Source: Schizochytrium sp. TIO01
Taxonomy: Eukaryota; Sar; Bigyra; Thraustochytrida; Thraustochytriidae
DNA length: 64,000 nucleotides
Direction: 5' to 3'
Assembly: GCA_004764695.1 (NCBI GenBank)
Contig: SMSO01000025.1
Span: 5,138,362 to 5,202,361, forward strand
Under the pieces are notes generated by a model. The model ran no database searches. It worked only from the letters and a program-made list of their open reading frames with translations, and was not told where the DNA came from. Below, piece by piece: positions 53,914 to 64,000 of the stretch (positions are counted from its first letter, which is position 1; each line of letters begins with the position of its first letter). The translations under genes and the position numbers were made by a program.

Positions 53914-54633
53914 TTGAAATCTCGTCGTCCTTCGGATGCTATAATCGAAACAAGGCACCCAAAGATCGCTGATCTTGAGACAGATCACCTACTAAAGCAA
54001 CGGCAAACGTTTCTGGTGAATGAACTAAAGGTGAAGCACCTGTGTGCCACCAAAACGCAAAATGATAAGATTGACCAACTCTTGATGCAGATTCACCACA
54101 ACCATCAAAATTTAGTCTTTGGGATGGCCAATAAGTACCTTACACGAGTTCTTGATGATGCTGAAGAAGATCCCTACCAACAGCTTCCGGAGCAGCAGCA
54201 AGAAGTCCCTACTATTAAAGACGAGTTTTACCAAGAAATCAAATGGGAGAAGGCCATTTCTGTTCATGGTGTTCTTGAAAAGATTCTTTGAGCATTGAAA
54301 TATGTCAATATTCCGGATTATGTCATCGTTCAAACACGTGAAGGCTCCGAAGGATCTGATCCTCGTCATTCGAAATACTACCAACTAGACAAAGTGACTC
54401 GCGCGAAAAACCTCGTTATAAAATACACCAACCAAGAAACGAGTCAGTCAATAGATTTTTCGATCGCAAGGTGGTGCTGGCAAATCATACCGGCCGGCAG
54501 AAACCCGCGTCTAGTCTTTCCACGTCTCCAAAAGGTCGAGCTTACAGGGTGCATCGAGTGTCTTACTGGCAAAACCTTGAACATCAACTCTTAGACCCCA
54601 GATGAGCTCGTAGACAGGCTTTTGGAATTGTGA
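53914..54633 (+). pseudogene. Pseudogene of the 51 kb helical family, 5' truncated with two stops
   Basis: One reading frame matches the 51357 gene from its middle to its end, but it has no ATG, an in-frame stop upstream (53905), a TGA at 54289-54291 and a TAG at 54592-54594. Recognisable pieces are RQTFLVNELKVKHL, IKWEKAISVHGVLEKIL, CWQIIPAGRNPRLVFPR and, after the second stop, DELVDRLLEL. The 3' flank (A-rich tracts near 54840-54930) also resembles that of the 51 kb gene (52815-52870), so gene and flank were copied together. Confidence 0.75.
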
Positions 54634-55379
54634 TCTTGTTAACTTGACGAATCTTTGTTCTTGAATCAAAAGTTTGGTTAACGGTTTGAGATTCTTTCAA
54701 CTTCTGAAGTTGCAAGGGTTAACAATGTGACCCTTCAAGTATGTTTATATTATTTCGATGACAAGGAACGAAATTAAGTGTCACTTTTTAAATATAATAT
54801 GAATGTACATAAGGTACAGCATTCACGCTTTAAAAGAAAAACACTACAAACGGAATAAAATCAGAAAAAAAAAAAGGAAAAAAAAAGAAAAAGATGGAAA
54901 ACATGTACAAATAAATAGCAAAGAACGAAATAGATAACGGTCTGTGCGAGGCAGCCAACTGCATTTTTTTACAACCAAATGGGTCAAATATATTTTTTAA
55001 TTTCCTGACGCGAGTTCTGCTATTACGTGCATTAGAGTCGCTTCAGTTTATTACATGCGTAGAAGCATATTAAAGCTTCATTTTTGCACTTTCAAAAGAA
55101 AAATTGGCATTTCTTTTTGTTGTACTATCTATATCTTCATATGCAATTTTACATCGGCAGTACAGCAGATGGCATACTTGTCTTCTAAAGACGCCCTCGT
55201 AAATGTTATAAAGGCAGGTTCCAGCGTGATTGTGATAAAACCTTGAGGTATGGAGGGAACATACCAACTTACTGATTACATCCGCCGTCGTTAAACCTAA
55301 GTCACTTGTGACGAATGTGCAACGGACCAGTGAGCAAAAAGCAATCATACAGACAAACCTCAAATGCCCTGAAGCTTGG

Positions 55380-58262
55380 ATGATCGCAGGCAGAAAATCT
55401 GAAGGCCGCTCAATAATGCTGGGGGGTGTCGACGATGATGACGGCTTCTTTGCCCCTGTGCCAGACGGTCTTCTTGGTCTAGCGGCGAGGCTGGAAGAAT
55501 TAGGCGGTTCTGGGGAGAGCTCTGCACGCGTAGCGCCTCTGGAGGTCTTCGTTCGCGTACGCTGCTGCAACAATCCAGTGACCAGTCGAGACACGGGCTA
55601 TACGCAAGGCATGGAGAGACTGCGCCGATCTGAAGAGCTCCTTGATAACTTGACTAGAAGACCCGACCTTGCTGCAGAGCTTGCAAGCCTGCAGCGAGCC
55701 TCAAACCTCAACAGCGAGCATGTTGATCAAAAGGAGCAGGCACATGTGTGGATCGAGGGCGGCCGAGACGTGGTTTTGAGGCATCCCGAAACAAGGGGAC
55801 TTCAAAGATTTCGCTGTACAAATGGGTTCTCACGCCTTGCGTCGGATGAGGATGTGAGCTCGGTGCTTGCACGAACGCTCGTTGAAGATTGGCTACTCAA
55901 AGGCTTTAATACAACTCTTTTTACTTGGGGCAAGACCCAAGCGGGTAAAACTCACACGCTTTCGGGAACGGTTTCGCTTCAGCCGTCATTTGTTGCCTCT
56001 GAGTTGCAACTGCCAGCTTCGAATGCAAGTGCATCGGTGTTATGGCAATGTGCACGGTTAATTTTCGCAGCAAATGAACAAAACTCTCTGTCTGTTGCGA
56101 TCTCTTGCTGGGAAATTAGACCGGACGGTTCAACTGTTGATCTTCTCTCAAGGAAATCAGGCAGTCTCAGCACAGACAGGCGTAATGTAGGAGGTAGTGG
56201 GCAGTACACGGCAGTGTCTTGCCGAACTCTTGCAGAATTAGCACAAACTCTCGAGCTCTCCCGTTGCAAGAGTCGCAACTGGATCTCTCGACAGAAATCC
56301 GCATTTACTGCTCAACGAAATACTGCCCATTCGTTTCTTCGTTTGGCGGTGGCACAACATGATCGAGAGATTCTGTCAGTTGCCCATTTTATTGATGTTG
56401 TAGGACACTCCAGGGTGCCCCCAAAGTCTCAGCAGGGTCAACGTGAACACTCAAGCCTAAATCGCCACCTCCTTAGCATCGAAAGGCTTTTGAGCGAGCT
56501 TTCACATTTAGAGATACTACGTGCTAGCTCAACAAATCTTTCTGTTGCTAGAGACACTGCACTTTCAAGTGCAGTAGCACCTCTTCTGGCAGGAAATTCG
56601 AAATGTTTCTGTCTTGCAAACCTAACAGATAGACTCGAGGACTACAAAGCAAACCTTGCTACCATGCGCGTTGCAACATGCGCAAGTTTGATCAATACCG
56701 CTTGCTTACGGGATTCTGTTGATAGTACAAATCATCCTTCAAACATCATTCCTTTCGCTTCAGTTGCGATTCGGCTTGGGCGTGAGCCGCTCGCACCAGG
56801 TGAGATATCGGAATCCTCTGCTAAATTCAATGTTGATGAGATCAACGATGTTATAGTAGCTGCCAAGGAGAAAGATGGGACAGATTTTGAAGACGTCCCC
56901 GGCAACTCAAAAATTCTCGATGTTTCCTCAGATATAGAAACACCGATTCGAGAACAAGGTGAGGTGTCTGAGAGCGAAATTTTAACAGGTAGACTACCGC
57001 ATCCGCCTTCAACAACGCAAAGTAGTCGGCGAAAAAATTTGGTTCAGAAAAAGGTGACTCATTCGAGGAAAGTGGTATCCAGTGTCCCTCTAGATTCGAA
57101 AAAAGCAGCAGCTACACCCAAACCAAAGAAGTTTCTCGCTTCTTCTGCGCGATCAACTCGCAAAGAAGTTGAGCCATCATTGAGATCTCATGATGTCTGG
57201 CCAATTGTAGCAGAAAACCCGCCTTGTCAAAATCAAAGAGGTGCTGTAAACTCTTTCCCAACACGAATGCGCCAGGCTGTCCTTGAAAATCTGCAGCAAG
57301 CCGGAAATACCGCTCAAATGAATCAGGAGCTCAATCTAGTTACACTTGAAGACCTCATGACTCCTAGGGAGCGTGAGGAAGCGGCAAAATTGCGTAATGA
57401 GATTCACAAACTAGAGAGTGAACAACGCCAACTAGCTCATCAAATGAAAATAGAAAAACAACACCTCGAGCGTGAGAATGCTGACCTAAAAAGTTGGAAC
57501 CAAGAGATGCGTGACAAGACGCAAGTTGGTTCAATTACCGGCCTATTTGAAGATGATGCAGAGTGGACTCGACAGAGTTTGCTCCGCGCAGAAGAGGCTT
57601 ATGAGAAGTGCCAAGCATTTATCAATGAGAAGGGGCAAAATAGTATCATTGAAACAGCACGGGATTTTATAGGCTTTCTTAAACAGAACCTTATCGACAT
57701 AGACCAAGTTATTGCACCCTTACTCAAGCGGGAGCCACAACTTGAGTCACGTCAGCGTTTTATGGAAAATCTTCGCAAGCAAGCATCTGATCTGGAGTCG
57801 CGCAAAGGTTTAATCGATGGCGAGCGTAACTTTCGAAGCGAGCAAAAAGATGCTTTACAGGCAAGCGTAGAGCGTGCTGAAAAACTCAGGAAGGAGCTAC
57901 AGGCCTCGCACGATGCATTAAGAGTAGCACGTGCGAAAACATCGAATGAAGCAATAGAAATGCGCAAGTATTTGTCACTAGTAGCAAATGAGGATGAGAA
58001 AAGATCTGTGCTTCAAAAGATTGATGCACGGCAAGATATTCTCGCGTATCCGTTTGGCTCGGGTATTAATGAGCCTGTGCAGATACTTTTACGTCGTCTA
58101 GATAACATAATCAATCGCCAAGCCTCTTTCCTCGCTCCTCAAAATGCTGCGTTATCTATAGCTGTTGAAAAACTTGGAGCGCAACTATTACGAATTGAGG
58201 ATAGAGAACACAAATATCTGTCAGCAATGGAAACTCTTATCAACAACAATAAATTTACCTAG
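55380..58262 (+). CDS. Divergent kinesin-like protein
   Basis: The start is taken as ATG 55380 (960 residues); 55416 is an alternative. The motor spans about residues 50-450: LEVFVRVRCCNN at the first strand, Walker A G-K-T-Q-A-G-K-T-H-T (about 55928-55960) in place of the usual G-Q-T-G-S-G-K-T, QRNTAHSFLRLAV where switch I (N-x-x-S-S-R-S-H) is expected, HFIDVVGHSR for switch II (D-L-A-G-S-E), SLNRHLLSIERLLSEL and APLLAGNSKCFCLANL. Thus ATP binding looks possible, but both switches are altered, so the motor may be slow or inactive. A linker of about 180 basic/Ser-rich residues leads to a coiled coil (about 57370-57980) and a short C-terminal helical part. Kinesin class cannot be assigned by eye. 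Confidence 0.8.
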   Translation: MIAGRKSEGRSIMLGGVDDDDGFFAPVPDGLLGLAARLEELGGSGESSARVAPLEVFVRVRCCNNPVTSRDTGYTQGMERLRRSEELLDNLTRRPDLAAELASLQRASNLNSEHVDQKEQAHVWIEGGRDVVLRHPETRGLQRFRCTNGFSRLASDEDVSSVLARTLVEDWLLKGFNTTLFTWGKTQAGKTHTLSGTVSLQPSFVASELQLPASNASASVLWQCARLIFAANEQNSLSVAISCWEIRPDGSTVDLLSRKSGSLSTDRRNVGGSGQYTAVSCRTLAELAQTLELSRCKSRNWISRQKSAFTAQRNTAHSFLRLAVAQHDREILSVAHFIDVVGHSRVPPKSQQGQREHSSLNRHLLSIERLLSELSHLEILRASSTNLSVARDTALSSAVAPLLAGNSKCFCLANLTDRLEDYKANLATMRVATCASLINTACLRDSVDSTNHPSNIIPFASVAIRLGREPLAPGEISESSAKFNVDEINDVIVAAKEKDGTDFEDVPGNSKILDVSSDIETPIREQGEVSESEILTGRLPHPPSTTQSSRRKNLVQKKVTHSRKVVSSVPLDSKKAAATPKPKKFLASSARSTRKEVEPSLRSHDVWPIVAENPPCQNQRGAVNSFPTRMRQAVLENLQQAGNTAQMNQELNLVTLEDLMTPREREEAAKLRNEIHKLESEQRQLAHQMKIEKQHLERENADLKSWNQEMRDKTQVGSITGLFEDDAEWTRQSLLRAEEAYEKCQAFINEKGQNSIIETARDFIGFLKQNLIDIDQVIAPLLKREPQLESRQRFMENLRKQASDLESRKGLIDGERNFRSEQKDALQASVERAEKLRKELQASHDALRVARAKTSNEAIEMRKYLSLVANEDEKRSVLQKIDARQDILAYPFGSGINEPVQILLRRLDNIINRQASFLAPQNAALSIAVEKLGAQLLRIEDREHKYLSAMETLINNNKFT

Positions 58263-58774
58263 GTGGTCGATACGGCATTAGTAGCTCTTTTAAGGAAGAG
58301 TCAACCTTAAGGGAGATCCTAAAGTCGTGAGAATCATCTTCTATACAAAAAGAGCTGTCATCCTGACATATACACAACAACAGGACTGAACGAGAGGAGG
58401 CTTGAGTCAAAACTAGAGTAACACAGATGCTAATATAAAGCACATTATTGAAAAACAAAAATCATCTTAACCTTATTGTGGATGAGTTTACTATATCGCT
58501 TTTGATTGAGACCCATGCAAGCTTCAAGAAATCTGGAGTCGCAAAGCACAAGAAATCAGATGTAAAACTATAAATCTCGACTTTCCTTTTTTGTATTGCC
58601 TTTAGCCTGTTCCACTATTAAATGTAGTGCCAATGAGCGCTGGAGTAACCAACAAGTACTTGTTATTGTGGTCTGCTGTTGCAGGAATTAAAGGGCAGAC
58701 CAGCAATACAATTTAACGTCGCAATATCAGACGATTCTTCCCAGCAAAGTCATGTCTCCGTAAAAATAGGAAGG

Positions 58775-61609
58775 TCAATTTTCCGACTCGGCCAAAACAG
58801 TTTCGGTTTCGCGGAAACGTTCTTCAATCACCTTAATAAAATCATCAATCCCTTCTGAATCATGCGAAGAACTCACTCCAACAGGTGGCACGCTTGTCAT
58901 GTGAGAACGCTGCATTAACATTGCATTGGAAGTAGAACTTGCATTGTTGGTTGCATGCTGATTCTCACCTCCACGGTTCTCCCGCGATCTTGATGAATTT
59001 AAGAGCCCACGATTCAGATGGTTAGAGCGATTACTTGCTGACGACGGGAGCGACGTAGAAGAGGCCCGTATAGAGTTGTTGTTTGTTGAAGAGCGCCCAA
59101 CACCACGCATCGCAGATGCTGAAGAAATGGTTAGCAAGCCATCATACTCGAATATCTCGTGCCCATTTTCATGTTGGGAAGTAGAGGATCGTTGTGAGTC
59201 TTGAGCCCGAACCCGAGTCGAAACAGGGCCCGTTGTATTTACTCGTACAGGCTGCGATGATGAAGCGCTTGAAGTGGACGCTCCATTGGATGAGAGGTCT
59301 TCAGATTGCTGCCTAATTCGCATGTCAATGTCAGAAATCCTCTGGTTCATAGACTGCAGAGCACTATTAACTCTTTTCTCCATCGCATCGAATCTCTCTG
59401 GAATTTGGGCCACACTCTCAAACGCCATAGCGATCTTATTCATCTGCATCATCAAGAGGCTAAGATCAGTGTTATTCGTTGACTGATGCGCCGATGGAGT
59501 CGTGGATGAAACAGTGCCAAGACTATATGAAGCAGTACGACTTGCGCTCATCAAACCTGGATCAGGAACAGAGGTAGTAGTGTTCACGGACGATGCTTGC
59601 GTTTTCTCCGGTGAAACTTTCTGATGGCTTAACGACGTAGAGGCTGTCTCATGATCTCCCGCGCACGATGAAGAAATGCGTGAGTCTGAAGCTTGCAAGG
59701 GTGCTGAGGGCGTTGAGGCATCAATACCTGCTGCACCTGAATCTATTGGACCATTTGTTGGCTGCGAGGAAGCAGAGCTTGTACCTCCAGAGGGAAGCTT
59801 CAGCTTGCGAGCAATGTTGCCAGTTGGGCGTTCCTTTGCAGGCGAGAATGGTTTTTGGTTCCAGGATGCAGCTGCAGCCATCACCGCGGCTGCATTTCCC
59901 ATTTGATGGGGGCTTGGTGGGCCCTGACTGCTCGAAGATCGACTTCGGGTTGCAAACGCGGCACCTTTGCTAGCCGAAACAGGGCTGTTTTGACCAGACT
60001 TTGGGCGTGACATCAATCCGGCAGCTGCTGCAACAGATCCAGTAACATTTCTTTTGGACGTACCTGGGAGACTTCCCATACTGTTCGTTCGATGCATGCT
60101 TGATGGTGAAGAACCCCTGCTGCCGTGGATTCGAGGCGAAGTATGGGGCTTGTTGAGGTGAGCAGCCATGGACTCTTTACGTTTTGCACGATCAATGAGC
60201 TGTGGAGGCGAGGTTACCCAGCATTCCATAGCACGGGATGTGTTGTGCACGTTAATAAATGGTGGGTTGCTAGGGGATGGTGCAGGGCCGCCATTCTCAG
60301 ATCCTGTATCTGATGCATCTTGAGCAGTGGTGGGCACAACTGAGCTTGAAAAGCTCGACGCATTAGTCAGAGGAACCTGTGCAGATGCCCAGCTCTGCTG
60401 TTGATGATGCAGGTTTCCGATCATGTCCGGCTTAGCTCGGATTGGAACCTGGCGAAACACAGCTGGAGCGGAGGCTGCTGAGGTAATTGAAACAGGAGAA
60501 ACTGGGCCTGAGGAAGAAGGACTTTTAAGGTCTTCCAAGCCTTGCTGATGAGCTCCATTTTCATGAGCTCCATTCCCGTTGGTCAGGTAAGGCTGCACCG
60601 AGGAAGACACAGACGAAGACGAAGACGAAGATGACGATGACGCCTCGCTGCCTGTCTGCAGAGTTAAAGAGCGCTTGGAACGCCACGAGCCCCCGCTCGT
60701 AGCATCCTTGGCTGCTTGACCTAGATGCGATGCATCTGGTACATAGGATTGCTGGTGCATCTGCGCCATTTGGTGATGAAAGGGAGCGGTTTGGTGCGTC
60801 CGCCCTACGACTGAAGCGCTATTTACCATAGTGTCATTGTACGATGAGGCCGCGGGAAGCGTGCCGTTTTGTTTGGATAAAACTTCCCCATTTCCTGTTG
60901 TATCGTGACTTGGTTGGGCGTGCCCCGAACTGGACTGGGCAACACCAAATTTGTGAGTCTTGGCATTGCCATTTAGGTTACTGCTTCGAATATGCTGCCT
61001 TTGCTGTGCAGTCGAAGCGATACGAGCTGATTGGCCAAGACCTCTATGGCGACGCGCCTCTGTTGATGTTTCAAACCTGTGATTTTCAACAGAGCTACTG
61101 GGAGTTTCTTGAACATTCATCTGAAACATTCCTGTGGGAGAAGGCTTTTCCGGAATCGTTGGCGTGGACTCAAGAGACGGATCTTGGAGCGGACGTGTTT
61201 TCCCTGAAGCTTTTTGCAATCTTGCGAGCTCTTCTGCTTTGCGACGGCATAGCTTTATCACATCGCATACAAAGATAATTTTGCGCTCTGCAAAGCCACT
61301 TGACAAGAATTGATCAAGTGTGAGCGAAGGCTTATAGCTAAATTCATTGCGGACTACGCGAAAAACACCTTCAAGAAAAGGCCTATCGCTGATGTGGTAT
61401 AGCTGGTACCCTTGTTCCGATAGGAATCTCGCGATAAGCAACGAGTTATCCAGAAGTACTTTATGGAGCAATGGTAGAAACCCAATAGGCTCCCCTCGTG
61501 CAATCGCCTCCAGCTCAATCTCCTCCTCCTTTACGCACGTGTTGCGGAGTTCAGAACGCAACTTTTCGAGGTTATTGCGAAGGTCGCCCGTCGCTGCAAC
61601 AGAAGTCAT
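58775..61609 (-). CDS. CEP44: CEP44-domain centrosomal/centriolar protein with long Ser-rich extension
   Basis: CEP44 localises to centrioles in animals and helps centriole integrity and conversion to centrosome. The ATG at 61609 gives 944 residues. The first 135 residues match the CEP44 domain in order: TGDLRNNLEKLRSELR, ARGEPIGFLPLLHK, FRVVRNEFSYKPSLTLDQFL, SGFAERKIIFVCDVIKLCRRK. The rest is Ser/Thr/Pro/Asn/Gln-rich, probably disordered, with a poly-Ser run (about 60605-60640) and a short coiled coil (about 59320-59460, MNKIAMAFESVAQIPERFDAM). Animal CEP44 is about 390 residues, so this form carries a much longer tail. It converges with the kinesin-like gene (512 bases between stops). Confidence 0.88.
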   Translation of the reverse strand: MTSVAATGDLRNNLEKLRSELRNTCVKEEEIELEAIARGEPIGFLPLLHKVLLDNSLLIARFLSEQGYQLYHISDRPFLEGVFRVVRNEFSYKPSLTLDQFLSSGFAERKIIFVCDVIKLCRRKAEELARLQKASGKTRPLQDPSLESTPTIPEKPSPTGMFQMNVQETPSSSVENHRFETSTEARRHRGLGQSARIASTAQQRQHIRSSNLNGNAKTHKFGVAQSSSGHAQPSHDTTGNGEVLSKQNGTLPAASSYNDTMVNSASVVGRTHQTAPFHHQMAQMHQQSYVPDASHLGQAAKDATSGGSWRSKRSLTLQTGSEASSSSSSSSSSVSSSVQPYLTNGNGAHENGAHQQGLEDLKSPSSSGPVSPVSITSAASAPAVFRQVPIRAKPDMIGNLHHQQQSWASAQVPLTNASSFSSSVVPTTAQDASDTGSENGGPAPSPSNPPFINVHNTSRAMECWVTSPPQLIDRAKRKESMAAHLNKPHTSPRIHGSRGSSPSSMHRTNSMGSLPGTSKRNVTGSVAAAAGLMSRPKSGQNSPVSASKGAAFATRSRSSSSQGPPSPHQMGNAAAVMAAAASWNQKPFSPAKERPTGNIARKLKLPSGGTSSASSQPTNGPIDSGAAGIDASTPSAPLQASDSRISSSCAGDHETASTSLSHQKVSPEKTQASSVNTTTSVPDPGLMSASRTASYSLGTVSSTTPSAHQSTNNTDLSLLMMQMNKIAMAFESVAQIPERFDAMEKRVNSALQSMNQRISDIDMRIRQQSEDLSSNGASTSSASSSQPVRVNTTGPVSTRVRAQDSQRSSTSQHENGHEIFEYDGLLTISSASAMRGVGRSSTNNNSIRASSTSLPSSASNRSNHLNRGLLNSSRSRENRGGENQHATNNASSTSNAMLMQRSHMTSVPPVGVSSSHDSEGIDDFIKVIEERFRETETVLAESEN

Positions 61610-63515
61610 TTTCTCGGACCCTTTGTACGATATACCTAGACTTGTAAATAGATTTAAATACGCACTTCAGCTCTTCTCCTCAACTCTGACGCAAGTAAAA
61701 CCAGGAATTTAATGGTTCCAAGCCAAATGGATAGAAGAGTTGTAGCTAGTACACAATCAAAAGAAGGTTTCACGAGTCCAGATACGCCTCTCTTTCCTCG
61801 TAGTACCCTCGAAAGCCCTGTGTCCTGGGCTTGAGTTTGAGGTTTATCTTGACAAGAGTAGCCTCCAGAGAACCGCTTTATCCAGCAAATGATACGCCCG
61901 AGACTCAGAGAAGTTTAGTTTGTGGCGTGGCTAGCTTGATTCCCCGAGTTCTTCTTGCTTTGACCTCGCTTGGCCTGTATGTCCTTCGCTGTCGACTGCG
62001 GAAATCCGCGGAAAGAAGTTGGCAGTGCGGGATTTCGATCGATTGACGACTTCTTCTGCTAATGCTTTTTCGAAGGTTTATCTTCAGATTCCGATCGTAG
62101 CCTATGCGGGCGCTCCCGAGGCCCGCGAAGGCGGCGGGGAAACCTCGGCGCGCCACCGCCGCCGCCGCCAAAGAGGTTTGTGGCTGCTTCCGGTGATGCC
62201 AGAAGTCCCAATGAATGTTTGATTTTTATATACTTTTTTTGTCTAAAAGAAAGGGACTTAATATGAGAAAAAAGTATCAATTTTGGTTTAACTTTTTTAA
62301 CTTAAAATGTTTTTAACAATAAGATCATGTGGAAGATAATGTTTGAGCCTTATCACGAATTCTGTACTGCACATACAATCAGATTAATGCATAATATGAG
62401 CTGGAAATAAGAATGAAGGAAAGCGAAACCCTTCATACAGTCTGTACAGGACACGGAGTGGGATAACCTCCTGCAAAAAGGCGCTTTAAAAATTGAAGCT
62501 ATCTCCTTCGATTACATTCTTTAGAGACTTTAGAGACTTTAGTTCAAGGGGTTATGCTGTTTAACCAACGCATAACACTTGAGATTGTGAGTTTCACCGA
62601 AGTTCTGCTGGGCAATCTTGTATTTCGATATATAATGGGTCTGCTGTCGCGGAGAACGCAAAATTAGAGTTTAAAAAGATAATTGTCTTTGACTTTGGCA
62701 ATGCAAACCTATTGCATAGGTAACTCTAGATTCCAATAGACGTGATTTTTAGCCTGTAATATATCTTAACCATTAGACAAACTTTGTAGATTTCGTAGCA
62801 CCCTAATCGCGCTGTTCCAGTGTAAAGAAGTAACACTTACAGCCGCTGGAGAGATCGGTTCCTCTACATGATTTATGGAGGACCTATGCAAGGAAATATG
62901 ATGGCTTGTCTTTTTTTCATCAAACTAAAGAAGCAGCCTGCCTTCATCTCCACCTGGGACGATTGTTAAGTGATTGCTTAGTTGATTAACAGTAAAAAAG
63001 TCGAGGTTAGATGTAGATCCTTAACCGCATTGAGTCTAAGTGGTCTAGCTGAACTTGGGGTTCGCTTAATTTTCACTCGAATCGAGATTGCTTGATGGTG
63101 GGAATAAATTAAGTGGTAACGAGACAGAAATTATGGCAACTAGATATTTGAGCCCATGGCCTGGGCTATTAAAGCAATTTTCTTCGTACACCACCACAAA
63201 GAACAGCCTCTTCGAAGAGATGCTTATGGGGAAATAGAATATTAACAAGTTCATCTTTGCATACCCAATAGATTTTTTTCAAGCAGAATGTTGGATGAAG
63301 ACAATATTGAAATAAGTACTGTTGTTGCTGATAAAGCTACTTGTAGTACTGATTGCTCTTACAATGCCAAAATAGAAGAAAGCATTTACTAAGAATTCTC
63401 AGCCTGACAAATGTCATCGTCACGTCAGCGAATCCTCTGTAACTTGTTTGTGTTTAGAGTTTTAATGAAAACATGGTATTCTTAAAAAAAATAGGAAGAA
63501 AAAGTCAATACTGAA
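61610..63515. other. Intergenic region, no gene seen
   Basis: About 1.9 kb between the CEP44 start and the aminotransferase 3' end. 62000-62200 is GC-rich with a GCC run; 62220-63500 is AT-rich. No coding or RNA feature is supported. Confidence 0.5.
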
Positions 63516-64000
63516 TTACTTAGGGGAGAGAAGTCTGGTTGCAGCTGCGGAGATTTCCTCATCAGTCTTGCAGTAAGCAAGGCGGATCACATTATCAGAG
63601 AGCTCACGGTTACCCTCGGAGTAGAATCCAGAAATGGGAATACCTGTAATACCAAGGTTTTTGGTGAGCCACTCGTTAACGCGGACATCGCGAGCAATGC
63701 CATCCTCAGATTCGAGAGGAACCTGCTCCAAAAGCCCAGAGGTATCAGCAAGCACAAAGTAGCCACCCTGGGGGGTGATGGGCTTCATACCAGCAGCAGC
63801 GAGCGCAGAGCAGAGGGAGTCACGCTTGCCCTGCAAGGTAGTCTTAATGGAATCAAAGTAACCGTTCTCATTGGCAGCAACAAAGGAGCGAGCAGCGGCC
63901 ACCTGAAGGGGAGTAGGGGCACAAAATGCAATAATGCTCTGGGTCTCGTGAAGAGGGGCGATAAGGTGTGCAGGGCCAATGCAGTATCCAACACGCCAGC
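63516..64000 (-). CDS. Kynurenine/glutamine-type aminotransferase (class I/II), C-terminal part, 5' end outside window
   Basis: This is a PLP-dependent fold-type I aminotransferase. The visible 161 residues run to the stop at 63516 and the frame is open to the window end, so the catalytic Lys lies outside. Seen: GYCIGPAHLI and PLQVAAARSFVAANENGYFD, then the C-terminal domain with GKRDSLCSALAAAGMKPITP, QGGYFVLAD, ITGIPISGFYSE and the substrate-carboxylate Arg region NVIRLAYCKTDEEI. The spacing from G-G-Y-F to I-P-x-S-x-F-Y-S and I-R fits kynurenine aminotransferase (KAT/CCBL) more than aspartate aminotransferase. KAT converts kynurenine to kynurenic acid and also transaminates glutamine-type substrates. 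Confidence 0.85.
   Translation of the reverse strand, partial: WRVGYCIGPAHLIAPLHETQSIIAFCAPTPLQVAAARSFVAANENGYFDSIKTTLQGKRDSLCSALAAAGMKPITPQGGYFVLADTSGLLEQVPLESEDGIARDVRVNEWLTKNLGITGIPISGFYSEGNRELSDNVIRLAYCKTDEEISAAATRLLSPK

Overview
This is nuclear DNA from a unicellular eukaryote. The evidence is spliceosomal introns in NAA10 and Ran, PHF5A, a KNL1-like kinetochore scaffold, a non-canonical poly(A) polymerase and a CEP44 centriole protein. Most genes are long, intronless ORFs with low-complexity Ser/Gln/Asp tracts. CEP44, a TPPP/p25-alpha domain protein with many IQ motifs and a divergent kinesin imply a lineage with centrioles or flagella. Low intron density, moderate GC and these families fit a stramenopile, perhaps a labyrinthulomycete (thraustochytrid). 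That assignment is inference, because no rRNA or other phylogenetic marker is present.

Layout. 0-5 kb: KNL1/Spc105-like scaffold (-), cut by the window start. 7-12 kb: quiescin sulfhydryl oxidase (+) and a membrane-anchored Sec14/CRAL-TRIO protein (+). 12-13.4 kb: acidic protein with a CHD1-type helical C-terminal domain (-). 15-20.7 kb: IQ/p25-alpha/B-box/WW scaffold (+). 20.8-26.3 kb: NAA10 (-), a coiled-coil protein (-) and Ran GTPase (-). 26.3-35.4 kb: mostly gene-free, rich in simple repeats, holding only PHF5A (+). 35.4-40.9 kb: TRF4/TENT4-type nucleotidyltransferase with an RRM (+). 41-55 kb: an accessory region of lineage-specific, locally duplicated genes, pseudogenes and AT-rich repeats. 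55-64 kb: kinesin-like protein (+), CEP44 (-) and the C-terminal end of a kynurenine-type aminotransferase (-), cut by the window end.

The accessory region is the most unusual part. A block made of the 3' end of the TENT4 gene, a convergent SAP-like gene and the element upstream of it has been tandemly duplicated. In the second copy the TENT4 piece has decayed, while the SAP-like gene stays open. Next to it is a second family sharing an alpha-helical module: one member carries an HNH/HNN-nuclease-like C-terminus, one is probably intact apart from a homopolymer indel, and one is a pseudogene with two in-frame stops.

Four otherwise intact genes are each broken by one single-base indel in a homopolymer (2259-2264, 11684-11688, 17812-17814, 52103-52109). 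Removing or adding that base restores a continuous protein each time. Base-calling error is the simplest explanation. The housekeeping genes (Ran, NAA10, PHF5A, QSOX) are ordinary apart from two zinc-ligand swaps in PHF5A and a Ran first exon whose only coding codon is the ATG.
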